Assembly: GCF_002217435.1 (NCBI RefSeq)
Contig: NZ_MUHF01000012.1
Span: 95,211-159,210, forward strand
Length of the DNA stretch: 64,000 nt
Source: Flavobacterium reichenbachii
Lineage (GTDB): Bacteria > Bacteroidota > Bacteroidia > Flavobacteriales > Flavobacteriaceae
Direction of reading: 5' to 3'
A program made the position numbers and the translations under genes. Below the pieces are notes generated by a model. The model saw only the letters and a program-made list of their open reading frames with translations. It was not told where the DNA came from and did not search any database. This document shows positions 10,723 through 19,664 of this stretch, in pieces. Position 1 is the first letter of the stretch. Every line of letters starts with the position of its first letter.

Positions 10723-11775
10723 ATGAAATTTAAAACGCTATTATTACTATTGTTCTTTACAGGAGCTTTTGCTCAGAATAAAGCAGAAGCTGAAAAACTA
10801 GTTGATGAGGGGGTTGAACTTCATGATAAAGGAGACTATACAGGAGCAATAAATAAGTATGACGATGCTTTAAAATTAGACAAAGATAATTTGCTCGCAT
10901 TAACCGAAAAGTCTCTGACTTTGAATGCTTCAAAGAATTATGAGCAAGGAATTGCGGCTTGTAAGCAGGCTATCGCAAAACATAAAAACGAAGGTCTTAA
11001 AAATGTATATGTTAATTATGGTAACGCTTTAGATCATCTCAAAAAGGCAGATGAGGCTGTAAAAATATACGATGAAGGTATTGCATTATATCCTGATTAC
11101 TATCAATTGTACTACAATAAAGGAATATGTTTGTCTGGATTAGGAAAGGATGTGGCTGCTACAGATAGTTTTCAAAAATCTTTTCTTATTAATCCCAATC
11201 ATGGAAGTTCATTAAACGCTATAGGAGTTCTTGAAACTGGTAATAATCGAATTCCTGCCATTTTAGCTTTTTCCAGATTTTTAATTGTTGAACCTCAGAC
11301 CAAAAGATCGCAGGTAGTTCTTGAAAAACTCCAAAAATTGATGATGCAGGGAGTTACGCAGCAAAATGAAAAGTCTATTAATGTCAGCATCAATTCCTCA
11401 ATGCTTTCTGATGCTGAAGATAAATCTCAAACAAAAGAAAATAATTTTTCTTCTACTGATTTTATTTTGTCAATATCGGCTAGTTTAGACTTTAGTGAAG
11501 AGAATAAAAGCAAAACTGATGTGGAGAAGTTCATTAGAAAGTTTGAAGTTGTTTGCTCTTCATTAGTCGAAACAAAAAAAGAAAATTTTGGTTTCTATTG
11601 GGAGAAATTTGTTCCTTATTTCAGAGAAATAGAAAGAAATAAATTCATAGAAACATTTGCTTATATCGCATTTGTAAATACAAATAGTGATGATGTGCTG
11701 AAATGGCATGAAAAAAATAAAGCTGAAGTCGATAAATTTTATAATTGGAACAGCACTTACAAATGGAATAAGTAA
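10723..11775 (+). CDS. Exported tetratricopeptide-repeat protein
   Basis: 350 aa from the ATG at 10723. This start gives a clean signal peptide (hydrophobic core, cleavage after GAFAQ), whereas an upstream TTG would add ten residues in front of it. TPR motifs occupy about residues 20-190 (for example AINKYDDALKLDKDN and AVKIYDEGIALYPD). The C-terminal ~150 residues are a separate, unrecognised domain. TPRs mediate protein contacts, so the protein probably works in a periplasmic complex. A -7-like box TATATTTG (10688-10695) lies upstream. Confidence 0.88.
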   Translation: MKFKTLLLLLFFTGAFAQNKAEAEKLVDEGVELHDKGDYTGAINKYDDALKLDKDNLLALTEKSLTLNASKNYEQGIAACKQAIAKHKNEGLKNVYVNYGNALDHLKKADEAVKIYDEGIALYPDYYQLYYNKGICLSGLGKDVAATDSFQKSFLINPNHGSSLNAIGVLETGNNRIPAILAFSRFLIVEPQTKRSQVVLEKLQKLMMQGVTQQNEKSINVSINSSMLSDAEDKSQTKENNFSSTDFILSISASLDFSEENKSKTDVEKFIRKFEVVCSSLVETKKENFGFYWEKFVPYFREIERNKFIETFAYIAFVNTNSDDVLKWHEKNKAEVDKFYNWNSTYKWNK

Positions 11776-11841
11776 TAAGTTTTATCTACCCTGCTATTAC
11801 TTAATCTAATTAAAGACATTAAAACTATCTATATTTTGATG

Positions 11842-11849
11842 TATCTTTG
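11842..11849 (+). promoter_or_regulatory. -7 promoter box of mnmA
   Basis: TATCTTTG fits TAnnTTTG and is followed by CACC, a typical flavobacterial promoter context, about 30 nt before the ATG. No clear -33 TTG is visible. Confidence 0.6.
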
Positions 11850-11878
11850 CACCCTTGTAAAAATATAAACGAGTTAAA

Positions 11879-13066
11879 ATGAAACGTGTAGTTGTTGGAC
11901 TTTCTGGTGGAGTAGATTCTAGTGTTGCAGCCTATTTATTGCAACAGGAAGGATACGAAGTTATTGGCCTTTTTATGAAAAACTGGCATGATGATTCGGT
12001 TACTATTTCTAACGAATGTCCTTGGTTAGAAGATAGTAATGATGCTTTATTAGTAGCTGAAAAACTCGGAATTCCGTTTCAAACTGTCGATTTAAGTGAA
12101 GAATACAAAGAAAAAATCGTTGATTATATGTTCAACGAATACGAAAAAGGAAGAACTCCAAATCCTGACGTACTTTGTAACCGCGAAATCAAATTTGACG
12201 TTTTCATGAAAATTGCTTTAAGCCTTGGTGCAGATTATGTGGCAACAGGACATTACTGTCAAAAAAATGAGATTGAAGTTGACGGAAAACCCGTTTATCA
12301 ATTAATTGCAGGAAATGACATTAATAAAGACCAATCTTATTTTTTATGTCAATTATCTCAGGAACAATTATCTAAAGCATTGTTTCCAATTGGTGCTTTA
12401 ACCAAACCGGAAGTACGCAAAATTGCAGCTGAAATGGAATTGGTAACTGCAGAAAAGAAAGATTCTCAAGGATTATGCTTTATTGGGAAAGTTCGTTTAC
12501 CAGAATTTTTACAGCAAAAATTACAGCCAAAAGAAGGTAAAATTGTTCAGATTGATAAAAATGATCCAATTTATACTGTTCATGATAGCTCTGGATTATC
12601 TTTTGAAGAGGAATTAAAAGCTGAATCTCAAAAACTTAATTATGAGCCTGCAATGGGAAAAATCGTTGGAAAACATCAAGGAGCTCATTATTTTACAAAC
12701 GGACAAAGAAAAGGTTTAAATGTAGGCGGTACGACAGATCCGTTGTTTGTAATTGCTACAGATGTAGAAACCAATACCATTTACACAGGTTTGTCCAGCA
12801 ATCATCCAGGTTTGTTTAAAAAAGCTTTATTTGTTGGAAACTCTGAAGTTCACTGGGTTCGTAATGATATGACTTTAAAACCAGGTCAAACGATGGAAGT
12901 TATGGCCAGAATTCGATACCGTCAGCCTTTGCAAAAAGCTGTTTTGCATCAGTTTGAAGACGGAATGTATGTTCGCTTTGATGAACCTCAGTCTGCTATT
13001 ACAGAAGGTCAGTTTGTTGCATGGTATTTAGATAATGAATTAGTTGGTTCGGGAGTAATTTCTTAG
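11879..13066 (+). CDS. mnmA: tRNA 2-thiouridine(34) synthase MnmA
   Basis: 395 aa. The N-terminal PP-loop [10 protein letters not shown] binds ATP to adenylate U34 of Lys, Glu and Gln tRNAs. The catalytic cysteines lie in [12 protein letters not shown] (about residue 104) and GLCFIG (about 200), and the C-terminal beta-barrel ends normally. MnmA transfers sulfur onto the wobble uridine in the cytoplasm. The length is slightly above the E. coli form, as usual in the phylum. It is monocistronic with a recognisable -7 box. Confidence 0.98.
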   Translation: MKRVVVGLSGGVDSSVAAYLLQQEGYEVIGLFMKNWHDDSVTISNECPWLEDSNDALLVAEKLGIPFQTVDLSEEYKEKIVDYMFNEYEKGRTPNPDVLCNREIKFDVFMKIALSLGADYVATGHYCQKNEIEVDGKPVYQLIAGNDINKDQSYFLCQLSQEQLSKALFPIGALTKPEVRKIAAEMELVTAEKKDSQGLCFIGKVRLPEFLQQKLQPKEGKIVQIDKNDPIYTVHDSSGLSFEEELKAESQKLNYEPAMGKIVGKHQGAHYFTNGQRKGLNVGGTTDPLFVIATDVETNTIYTGLSSNHPGLFKKALFVGNSEVHWVRNDMTLKPGQTMEVMARIRYRQPLQKAVLHQFEDGMYVRFDEPQSAITEGQFVAWYLDNELVGSGVIS

Positions 13067-13109
13067 CTTTATACTTTTTTATAAGGTTTTCCTTTTAAAA
13101 AAGTAAATT

Positions 13110-14720
13110 ATGAAGCACTACTACTTTACATTTATACTATTAATGTTTTCAGCTGCGATGTTTTCGCAAGAAGATGCATGGGTTTATTTCAAAGATAAAC
13201 CAAGTTCGCAGTCATTTTTAGACAAACCGTCTGATATGCTTTCAACGCGTTCTTTAACTCGGAGAACAAATCAAAATATTGCCTTAGATCAAATAGATGT
13301 TCCTGTCGAAAAAAGCTATCTAAATCAGATAAAATCCAGTGCTGGAATTACGATATTGGCTAAATCAAAATGGCTTAATGCGCTTCATATCACGGGAACC
13401 CAAGCCAATGTTTCGGCTCTTAAATCATTAGCATTTGTTGATAAAGTTGTTTTTGCAAATAAGACGCTCAATATAACTGCAAAAATAATTAGTGAAAATC
13501 GTACTGTAGAAACACAGAATAAATTAAAAACAACAATTGATTATGCTTACGGAAACGCAGCAAGCCAAATCCAAATGCTTAATGGCCAGATTTTGCATAA
13601 GCAGAATTATACTGGAGAAGGAAAAGTTATTGCTGTTTTAGATGCTGGTTTTCCAGGTGTAAATACGGCACAGCCTTTCCAGAATCTCCAAACAAATAAT
13701 AGAATTTTAGGCGGTTACGATTTTGTTAATCGGAATGCCAATTTTTATACCGGAGATGATCATGGTACTTTAGTGCTTTCAACTATGGGAGGTTACAAAG
13801 AAAATGCCTTGGTTGGCACCGCTCCCGATGCTTCTTATTATCTGTTTATAACAGAAAATGATGCTTCTGAAAATCCAATTGAGGAATCGCTTTGGGTCGA
13901 AGCTGCTGAAAAAGCAGATAGTCTTGGAGTAGATATTATAACCACTTCTTTAGGTTATTTTAGTTTTGATAAGGCTGGCGAAAGCCATACTTACAGTGAT
14001 ATGAATGGGAGTACGACTTTTATTTCCAGAGGGGCAGAAATTGCTTTTAGCCGAGGAATAATTGTAGTGGCTTCTGCAGGGAACGAAGGCAGAACCGCAG
14101 AACCGCATATTGGAGCTCCGGCAGATGCTGTTTCTGTAATAGCAGTTGGTTCTGTTACTTCTGCAAAAGTAAAATCAGATTTTAGTTCAGTTGGACCAAG
14201 TTTTGATAATCGAATAAAACCAGATGTAATGGCGCAGGGAACAGCTGCTGCAGTTTCTAATGCATCCGGAACTATTGGAACTTCAAACGGGACTTCTTTT
14301 TCATGTCCGATAATGGCGGGTATGATTGCGTGTTTGTGGCAGGCTTTTCCGGAAAAAACAAATAAGGAAATCAGAAAAATGATTTTAGAATCCTCTGATA
14401 GATATACTGCGCCAAACTATAATTATGGGTACGGAATTCCAAATTTTGGATCGACTCTGGGTACTGAAACTTTTAATTCCTCTTCTGAAATTTTTTCAGT
14501 TTATCCTAATCCTGCTTTAACACAGGTTTCATTTTTATTTTCTGATAAATTAGATACAGCTTCGGTATCCATATATTCTATTTTAGGACAAAAACTGATC
14601 GAAAAACAAATTACGAGTCAAAATCCTGTACTTTCTTTGCAGTCTTTAAAAAGCGGACTTTATTTTTACACTTTTGATGCCGAAAGCCTTCATAAAACAG
14701 GAAAGATAATCAAACAATAA
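13110..14720 (+). CDS. Secreted subtilisin-like (S8) peptidase with T9SS sorting domain
   Basis: 536 aa. A signal peptide (to about residue 19) is followed by a propeptide region (~25-140) and the S8 domain: Asp in VIAVLDAGFPG, His in DDHGTLVLS, and Ser in NGTSFSCPIMAG. The last ~75 residues (SVYPNPA... SIYSILGQK... LKSGLYFY) are a type A C-terminal sorting domain, so the protein should pass the outer membrane through the type IX system. It precedes a flavin oxidoreductase by 10 nt, without an obvious functional link. Confidence 0.95.
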   Translation: MKHYYFTFILLMFSAAMFSQEDAWVYFKDKPSSQSFLDKPSDMLSTRSLTRRTNQNIALDQIDVPVEKSYLNQIKSSAGITILAKSKWLNALHITGTQANVSALKSLAFVDKVVFANKTLNITAKIISENRTVETQNKLKTTIDYAYGNAASQIQMLNGQILHKQNYTGEGKVIAVLDAGFPGVNTAQPFQNLQTNNRILGGYDFVNRNANFYTGDDHGTLVLSTMGGYKENALVGTAPDASYYLFITENDASENPIEESLWVEAAEKADSLGVDIITTSLGYFSFDKAGESHTYSDMNGSTTFISRGAEIAFSRGIIVVASAGNEGRTAEPHIGAPADAVSVIAVGSVTSAKVKSDFSSVGPSFDNRIKPDVMAQGTAAAVSNASGTIGTSNGTSFSCPIMAGMIACLWQAFPEKTNKEIRKMILESSDRYTAPNYNYGYGIPNFGSTLGTETFNSSSEIFSVYPNPALTQVSFLFSDKLDTASVSIYSILGQKLIEKQITSQNPVLSLQSLKSGLYFYTFDAESLHKTGKIIKQ

Positions 14721-14730
14721 TACATTTTGA

Positions 14731-15675
14731 ATGAATAGAATTACAGAGCTTTTTAATATAAAATATCCAATAATTCAAGGAGGAATGATTTGGAACAGTG
14801 GCTATAAACTGGCATCTGCAGTTAGTAATGCTGGTGGTTTGGGCCTTATTGGCGCTGGTTCTATGTATCCTGAAGTATTACGTGAGCATATTCAGAAATG
14901 CAAAAATGCAACCAGCAAGCCTTTTGGAGTCAATATTCCAATGTTATATCCAAACATTGAAGAAATTATGAATATTGTGGTTGAAGAAGGTGTTGATATT
15001 GTTTTTACATCGGCAGGAAATCCTAAAACCTGGACTTCGTTTTTAAAATCAAAGGGAATTACTGTAGTGCATGTTGTAAGCAGCAGTGTTTTTGCTTTAA
15101 AAGCGCAGGAGGCAGGAGTAGATGCAATTGTGGCAGAAGGATTTGAAGCAGGCGGTCATAATGGCCGCGAAGAAACGACAACCTTAACGCTGATTCCGAT
15201 GGTAAAAGAAAAAATTCAGATTCCGATAATTGCAGCCGGCGGTATTGCAACGGGAAGAGGAATGCTGGCCGCAATGATTTTAGGTGCCGACGGTGTACAG
15301 GTTGGAAGCCGTTTTGCAGCTTCATTAGAATCATCTGCACACAATAATTTCAAAGAAACTATAGTTAGAATAAAAGAAGGTGATACACAATTGACTCTTA
15401 AAGAATTAGCTCCTGTAAGACTGGTTAAAAATAAGTTTTATAATGATGTACAATCTTTATATGAAAAAAGTCCTTCAAAAGAAGAATTAATAGCACTTTT
15501 GGGTAGAGCAAGAGCAAAGAAAGGTATGTTTGAAGGAGATTTAGAAGAAGGCGAATTAGAGATTGGTCAAATAGCCGGTTTGATTCATGAAATTTTGCCT
15601 GCTGAGAAAATTATACAAGAAATGATGGCGGATTTTGAAACTGCCAGAAAAGAAAAGACTAAATTTGAGTTTTAA
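14731..15675 (+). CDS. Nitronate monooxygenase / FMN-dependent oxidoreductase
   Basis: 314 aa with a TIM-barrel flavin-binding fold of the NMO/FabK superfamily: YPIIQGGMIW at the start, the EGFEAGGHNGRE segment near residue 140, and the phosphate-binding IPIIAAGGIATGRG followed by LGADGVQVGSRF. Members oxidise alkyl nitronates or, as FabK, reduce enoyl-ACP; sequence alone does not decide between these. Cytoplasmic. It follows the subtilase gene closely (10 nt), so it may depend on the same transcript. Confidence 0.9.
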   Translation: MNRITELFNIKYPIIQGGMIWNSGYKLASAVSNAGGLGLIGAGSMYPEVLREHIQKCKNATSKPFGVNIPMLYPNIEEIMNIVVEEGVDIVFTSAGNPKTWTSFLKSKGITVVHVVSSSVFALKAQEAGVDAIVAEGFEAGGHNGREETTTLTLIPMVKEKIQIPIIAAGGIATGRGMLAAMILGADGVQVGSRFAASLESSAHNNFKETIVRIKEGDTQLTLKELAPVRLVKNKFYNDVQSLYEKSPSKEELIALLGRARAKKGMFEGDLEEGELEIGQIAGLIHEILPAEKIIQEMMADFETARKEKTKFEF

Positions 15676-15693
15676 AAAGCACGAGAGACAACT

Positions 15694-16104
15694 ATGAATA
15701 CTTTACGCATCTATATAATATTTCTTTTTTTAGGTTTTGGTCTGCATAATTCTTACGCACAATCGTACCAATTTAAGACTACTGGATTTAGTGTTTTGGA
15801 AAAAAACGAAAAAGGAAAATGGGGAGAATGGTCCGATCTTGATTTGGTCAATCTTTCGGTAATTTTGGATACCAATAAACATCGAATAGTGATTTACTCG
15901 ATGGAAATTCAGCTTTTTAATATCTTAGATTACATCCAGAGAGAAGAAAACGATACAGATATTACATATTCATTTATGTGTAAAGATAATGACGGAAAGG
16001 AATGTAAATTATCTATAATTACCCGAAAAAAACAAGATTACCGTAAGCAGCTTTATATTAATTACGACGATCATATTATTGTGTATAATATTTTTACAGC
16101 TTAA
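15694..16104 (+). CDS. Small exported hypothetical protein
   Basis: 136 aa with a Sec signal peptide (cleavage after NSYAQ, about residue 23). The mature part contains a basic CKLSIITRKKQDYRKQ stretch and looks mostly beta. No family recognised. It lies 18 nt after the oxidoreductase gene, so the two are probably co-transcribed, and it ends at a strong bidirectional terminator. Confidence 0.7.
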   Translation: MNTLRIYIIFLFLGFGLHNSYAQSYQFKTTGFSVLEKNEKGKWGEWSDLDLVNLSVILDTNKHRIVIYSMEIQLFNILDYIQREENDTDITYSFMCKDNDGKECKLSIITRKKQDYRKQLYINYDDHIIVYNIFTA

Positions 16105-16111
16105 AAAAACA

Positions 16112-16147
16112 ACAAACCCTGCAGATTCAATAATTTGCAGGGTTTGT
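16112..16147. terminator. Bidirectional terminator between convergent genes
   Basis: A perfect 12-bp stem (ACAAACCCTGCA / TGCAGGGTTTGT) lies between a plus-strand and a minus-strand gene. An A-rich stretch precedes it, so it can serve the minus strand too. Confidence 0.88.
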
Positions 16148-16170
16148 CATTTATTGGAATAAAATAAAAA

Positions 16171-16605
16171 CTATTCAATATCTTTTATGAACTCATCATA
16201 CTCCAGATAAAACATTTCAAGAGCATGCATATTTTCATTAAAGAAATCAAAAATTGCATCCCAATTATTTTTATTACTAAAGCCTACGCCCAGCTTTTCA
16301 ATCCAAATTCTGCTGATGGTTTTACCGCTTTCTAAAGTGTAATTTTTTTCGAAAACTAAATCTTTTATAAATTCTTCTTCCAGAATATTTTTTAAGGCTT
16401 CAATTTTTTCATAATAAGCAGTCCTTTTTTCGTCGCTTCGATGTTCAATATCAATTAAAACCTGTGCTTTTTTATTGTCTACATAAAATTTAAAAGAGAA
16501 GTCTTTAATCTTAGTATCATAAAGCACCCATTTGCGCGGATATTTTTCGGCAAAAGCCACCCAAAATTCTCTTTTTATTCGTTGTGATTCTTCTCTGCTG
16601 TACAT
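16171..16605 (-). CDS. DUF4268 domain protein
   Basis: 144 aa, cytoplasmic. It begins with SREESQRIKREFWVAFAEKYPRKW and contains VLIDIEHRSDEKR, ISRIWIEK and NNWDAIFDFFNENM, the pattern of DUF4268. Such domains also occur at the end of restriction-endonuclease-like proteins, but here the domain stands alone. Function unknown. It is transcribed divergently from the NUDIX gene. Confidence 0.88.
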   Translation of the reverse strand: MYSREESQRIKREFWVAFAEKYPRKWVLYDTKIKDFSFKFYVDNKKAQVLIDIEHRSDEKRTAYYEKIEALKNILEEEFIKDLVFEKNYTLESGKTISRIWIEKLGVGFSNKNNWDAIFDFFNENMHALEMFYLEYDEFIKDIE

Positions 16606-16623
16606 TTTTACTGCTATGATTTT

Positions 16624-16649
16624 AGAAAACTTGCGGAAACGCGTTTTCT
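16624..16649. repeat. Hairpin between divergent genes
   Basis: AGAAAAC and TTTTCT arms plus a GCG/CGC inner stem around a GAAA loop form a bulged hairpin between the DUF4268 and NUDIX genes. It could be a regulator site; nothing decides this. Confidence 0.4.
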
Positions 16650-16696
16650 GGAGTATATTTATATTTTAAATGAAAGTACAAAAATAAACTTTGATT

Positions 16697-17359
16697 ATGA
16701 ATTTTCAAGATTTTTTGCAATATGTTCCTAATATAATTCCAGTAAAATTGCCAGCTGTTGCAGCTCATTTAAAAATGGCTCCAAAAGAGCGGGCAGAAGC
16801 ATTAAAGAATCTGGATATAGAAGCAATAAATCCTAGAATTGCAGCTGTAATGATGCTTTTGTATCCAAAAAATGATGAAACACATCTTATTTTAATAGTT
16901 CGAAATGCTTACAATGGAGTTCATTCTTCGCAGATTGCTTTTCCGGGCGGTAAATACGAAACTACAGATACGGGTTTTGAACAGACCGCTTTGCGCGAAA
17001 CTCATGAAGAGGTTGGAGTTTTACCAGAAAAAATTAAGATTATAAAAGAATTTACGCCAATGTATATTCCGCCAAGTAATTTTTTAGTGCATCCTTTTTT
17101 AGGAATTTCTACAGAAGAGCTTTCATTTTATCCAGATGTAAGAGAAGTAGCTTCGATTATAGAACTGCCTCTTTCTGTTTTTTTGGATGATGAAATTATC
17201 ATAGACGCTGTACTTTCAACTTCTTATGGCGCAAATATTTCGGTTCCCGCCTTTAATATACAAAACCATATTGTATGGGGAGCAACAGCAATGATTTTGA
17301 GTGAGTTGAGAGATGTTTTGAAAATAACTTTTGGGGATAATTTAAAAACTAAAAAATAA
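16697..17359 (+). CDS. NUDIX hydrolase, CoA pyrophosphatase type
   Basis: 220 aa from the ATG at 16697. It has the CoA-specific preceding motif (HSSQIAFPGGK) joined to the Nudix box with LRETHEEVGV, where the glutamates bind Mg2+. Such enzymes split CoA or acyl-CoA into phosphopantetheine and 3',5'-ADP. The layout fits the NUDT7/YeaB group. Cytoplasmic. An acyltransferase gene follows after about 110 nt with its own -7 box, so no operon is needed. Confidence 0.92.
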   Translation: MNFQDFLQYVPNIIPVKLPAVAAHLKMAPKERAEALKNLDIEAINPRIAAVMMLLYPKNDETHLILIVRNAYNGVHSSQIAFPGGKYETTDTGFEQTALRETHEEVGVLPEKIKIIKEFTPMYIPPSNFLVHPFLGISTEELSFYPDVREVASIIELPLSVFLDDEIIIDAVLSTSYGANISVPAFNIQNHIVWGATAMILSELRDVLKITFGDNLKTKK

Positions 17360-17432
17360 CAATTTGATATTCATAATATTAAGATTTTATTTCCGAAATT
17401 AGTTATAAGTATTAGTAAACGAATAATTTTTG

Positions 17433-17440
17433 TATGTTTG
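17433..17440 (+). promoter_or_regulatory. -7 promoter box of acyltransferase gene
   Basis: TATGTTTG matches TAnnTTTG, 31 nt before the ATG; no -33 TTG at the right distance. Confidence 0.5.
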
Positions 17441-17471
17441 CGGACTAACAAAAGAATAAAGATTAACTGCT

Positions 17472-18281
17472 ATGGGATTGTTTAAACGAAATCCTTTTGG
17501 ACATATATTATTCATTAAGAAATGGCTGATCCGAATTTTGGGTTCCATGACTCATAGAAGATATAGAGGTTTTAATGACTTACAGATTGAAGGATCTGAA
17601 ATCATTAAAACGCTTCCTGATACAAATGTTTTGTTTATATCAAATCATCAGACTTATTTTGCCGATGTTGTAGCAATGTTTCATGTCTTTAACGCAAGTT
17701 TATCAGGACGTCAAGACAATATTAAGAATATCGGTTATTTGTGGCAGCCAAAGATGAATTTATACTATGTCGCAGCCAAAGAAACCATGCAGTCGGGGTT
17801 GCTGCCAAGAATATTAGCATATGTAGGAGCAATCACTGTAGAGAGAACATGGCGCGCAAAAGGTGTTGATGTAACAGAAAAGCGTGATGTTAACCCAAAT
17901 GACACCGAAAATATTCGAATAGCTCTTGAAGACGGCTGGGTTATTACTTTTCCGCAAGGAACTACAAAATCGTTTAAACCCGTTCGTAAAGGAACAGCTC
18001 ATATTATAAAACAGCATAAACCTATTGTAATTCCGATCGTGATAGACGGTTTTCGCCGTTCGTTTGATAAGAAAGGATTACGCATGAAAAAGAAAGGAAT
18101 TCTACAATCTTTCATTATCAAAGAACCTCTTGATATTGATTATGAAAATGATACAATCGATGAAATCGTTGAAAAAGTAGAATATGCAATAGAGCAGCAT
18201 CCTTCATTTTTGAAAGTTATTCCTGCAGAAGAATTAAAAATACAAGAAGAACTCAATCAAATGAGAAGATGGGATTATTAA
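17472..18281 (+). CDS. 1-acyl-sn-glycerol-3-phosphate acyltransferase-like (PlsC family)
   Basis: 269 aa. The acyltransferase block has SNHQTYFADVVAMF, in which His and Asp are five residues apart instead of the usual four. FPQGTTKSF takes the place of the classical FPEGTR block, so the acidic residue is Gln. Together with the lipid context this suggests a lysophospholipid acyltransferase at the inner membrane. The changed motifs may mean another acceptor, as in aminolipid or sphingolipid synthesis. The C-terminal ~60 residues are charged and helical. Confidence 0.85.
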   Translation: MGLFKRNPFGHILFIKKWLIRILGSMTHRRYRGFNDLQIEGSEIIKTLPDTNVLFISNHQTYFADVVAMFHVFNASLSGRQDNIKNIGYLWQPKMNLYYVAAKETMQSGLLPRILAYVGAITVERTWRAKGVDVTEKRDVNPNDTENIRIALEDGWVITFPQGTTKSFKPVRKGTAHIIKQHKPIVIPIVIDGFRRSFDKKGLRMKKKGILQSFIIKEPLDIDYENDTIDEIVEKVEYAIEQHPSFLKVIPAEELKIQEELNQMRRWDY

Positions 18282-18295
18282 CGATTTAGAGTTTT

Positions 18296-18376
18296 TTGTT
18301 TCAAGTTTCATGTTTCAAGTTGGGCTGGTATCTTAAAAACCTTTGAACCTTTGTCGCTCTGAGCCTTTGAACCTCA
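18296..18376. repeat. Dispersed intergenic repeats (GTTTCAAGTTTCA and CCTTTGAACCTTTG)
   Basis: A GTTTCAAGTTTCATGTTTCA run is followed by two CCTTTGAACCT units, which are the reverse complement of the AAAGGTTCAAAG repeat near 4760. It lies between two convergent genes. Confidence 0.65.
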
Positions 18377-18377
18377 A

Positions 18378-19010
18378 TTAAAAATCAATCTTCTTCAGCT
18401 CTTTATAGTTTGAATATAATCTGCGAAGCAGTGTTCCGTAAAGTAGTCTGTAAATACACCAGAACAGTCCTAAAAGTATCAGTGTCAGCAGGACAAATGC
18501 GCCAATAGAAAATAACATAGCAATACCGTTTGCTGCTAATTTCTGGCGGATAAACTCCATATCAGGGTTATAAACATACCCAATAAAAAAGCTCACCACG
18601 CACGAAACTACAACTATTCCCAGATTATACCATACATAATATTGAACTGTTTTTCTGGTTCTTAAAATACTGCCCATTAATAATTTGGTAGAAACTGTTG
18701 TGGATATAGTTTTGTAATTTTTATAAAAAAAGTAAATGAAAACTAAAGTTACAGCGTAATTAAAGCACATTAAAACCTGCATATAAAGTATAATTTCAGG
18801 ATGATTGATCTTTTGAATCATATCATCAATATTTGAATAGTAGTTTGTTATAGTCCAAAAAGATACTTCCAAAATACTGATAATCAAAATCCACTTCACG
18901 ATGGAAGATGATTTTTTATGAATCATTTTGTAGATCTCTTTCTCAGAAATTTGTTCAAAAGAATCCGAGTTCTTTTTCCAGTCTTTTTTTAGTAAATCCA
19001 GTTCTTTCAT
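18378..19010 (-). CDS. ECF-linked membrane protein, possible anti-sigma factor
   Basis: 210 aa. A cytoplasmic N-terminus of ~35 residues (ELDLLKKDWKKNSDSFEQISEKEIYKMIHKK is interrupted nowhere) leads into four hydrophobic helices, and the gene lies 8 nt downstream of an ECF sigma factor. This arrangement fits a membrane-bound anti-sigma factor, though no zinc or ASD motif is visible. Similar flavobacterial proteins carry the misleading name beta-carotene monooxygenase. The anti-sigma role is inferred from position only. Confidence 0.75.
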   Translation of the reverse strand: MKELDLLKKDWKKNSDSFEQISEKEIYKMIHKKSSSIVKWILIISILEVSFWTITNYYSNIDDMIQKINHPEIILYMQVLMCFNYAVTLVFIYFFYKNYKTISTTVSTKLLMGSILRTRKTVQYYVWYNLGIVVVSCVVSFFIGYVYNPDMEFIRQKLAANGIAMLFSIGAFVLLTLILLGLFWCIYRLLYGTLLRRLYSNYKELKKIDF

Positions 19011-19018
19011 AATAATCT

Positions 19019-19513
19019 TTAAGGATTTAATATTTTTTTAAGTTTCCCTTTAATTCTGTTCATTTTCACACGTGCATTCACTTCGCTTATTCCTAAGGTT
19101 ATTGCTATTTCTTGATAATCTTTGTCTTCTAAATACATAAAAACTAATGCTTTTTCGATGTCATTAAGCTGATATACTGCTTTATACATCAATTTAATTT
19201 GTTCCTCTTCTTCATAATTGTAATCAACGTCTTTTACAAAATGCTGATGACTTTCATAATCTACGGTAGATATGGTCCTTTTGGTTTTTCGGTATAGGGT
19301 AATGGCGGTATTTAGGGCAACGCGATACGTCCAGGTCGAAAATTTACTATCGCCTCTAAATTTAGGATACGCTTTCCATAACTGAATGGTGATTTCCTGA
19401 AACAAGTCTTTGTGAGCGTCTTCGCCAGCAGTATATAATCTACAAATCTTGTGGATTATATTCTGATTTGCCTGCAATTGCGCAACAAATGACTGTTCTA
19501 GATTTTCGCTCAT
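19019..19513 (-). CDS. ECF-type RNA polymerase sigma factor
   Basis: 164 aa with region 2 (LFQEITIQLWKAYPKF and STWTYRVALNTAI) and region 4 (LEDKDYQEIAITLGISEVNARVKMNRIKGKL, a helix-turn-helix). It directs RNA polymerase to a small regulon. It forms an operon with the membrane protein behind it. Its start faces the plug-less SusC-type barrel gene at 19665, only 151 nt away, so control of that operon is plausible but unproven. Confidence 0.95.
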   Translation of the reverse strand: MSENLEQSFVAQLQANQNIIHKICRLYTAGEDAHKDLFQEITIQLWKAYPKFRGDSKFSTWTYRVALNTAITLYRKTKRTISTVDYESHQHFVKDVDYNYEEEEQIKLMYKAVYQLNDIEKALVFMYLEDKDYQEIAITLGISEVNARVKMNRIKGKLKKILNP

Positions 19514-19664
19514 ATGGTATTAGTACACCGTAACGGGATTTTGTTACACCGTGAAAATAAAAATAATTTATAACAAAATAAAATTTTAGCGATAATCTTA
19601 ATAATTTTCAATTCCTTTCCAACCTTTTACAGAGAATCGTACTCTATATATAAAAGCCTCGTTT

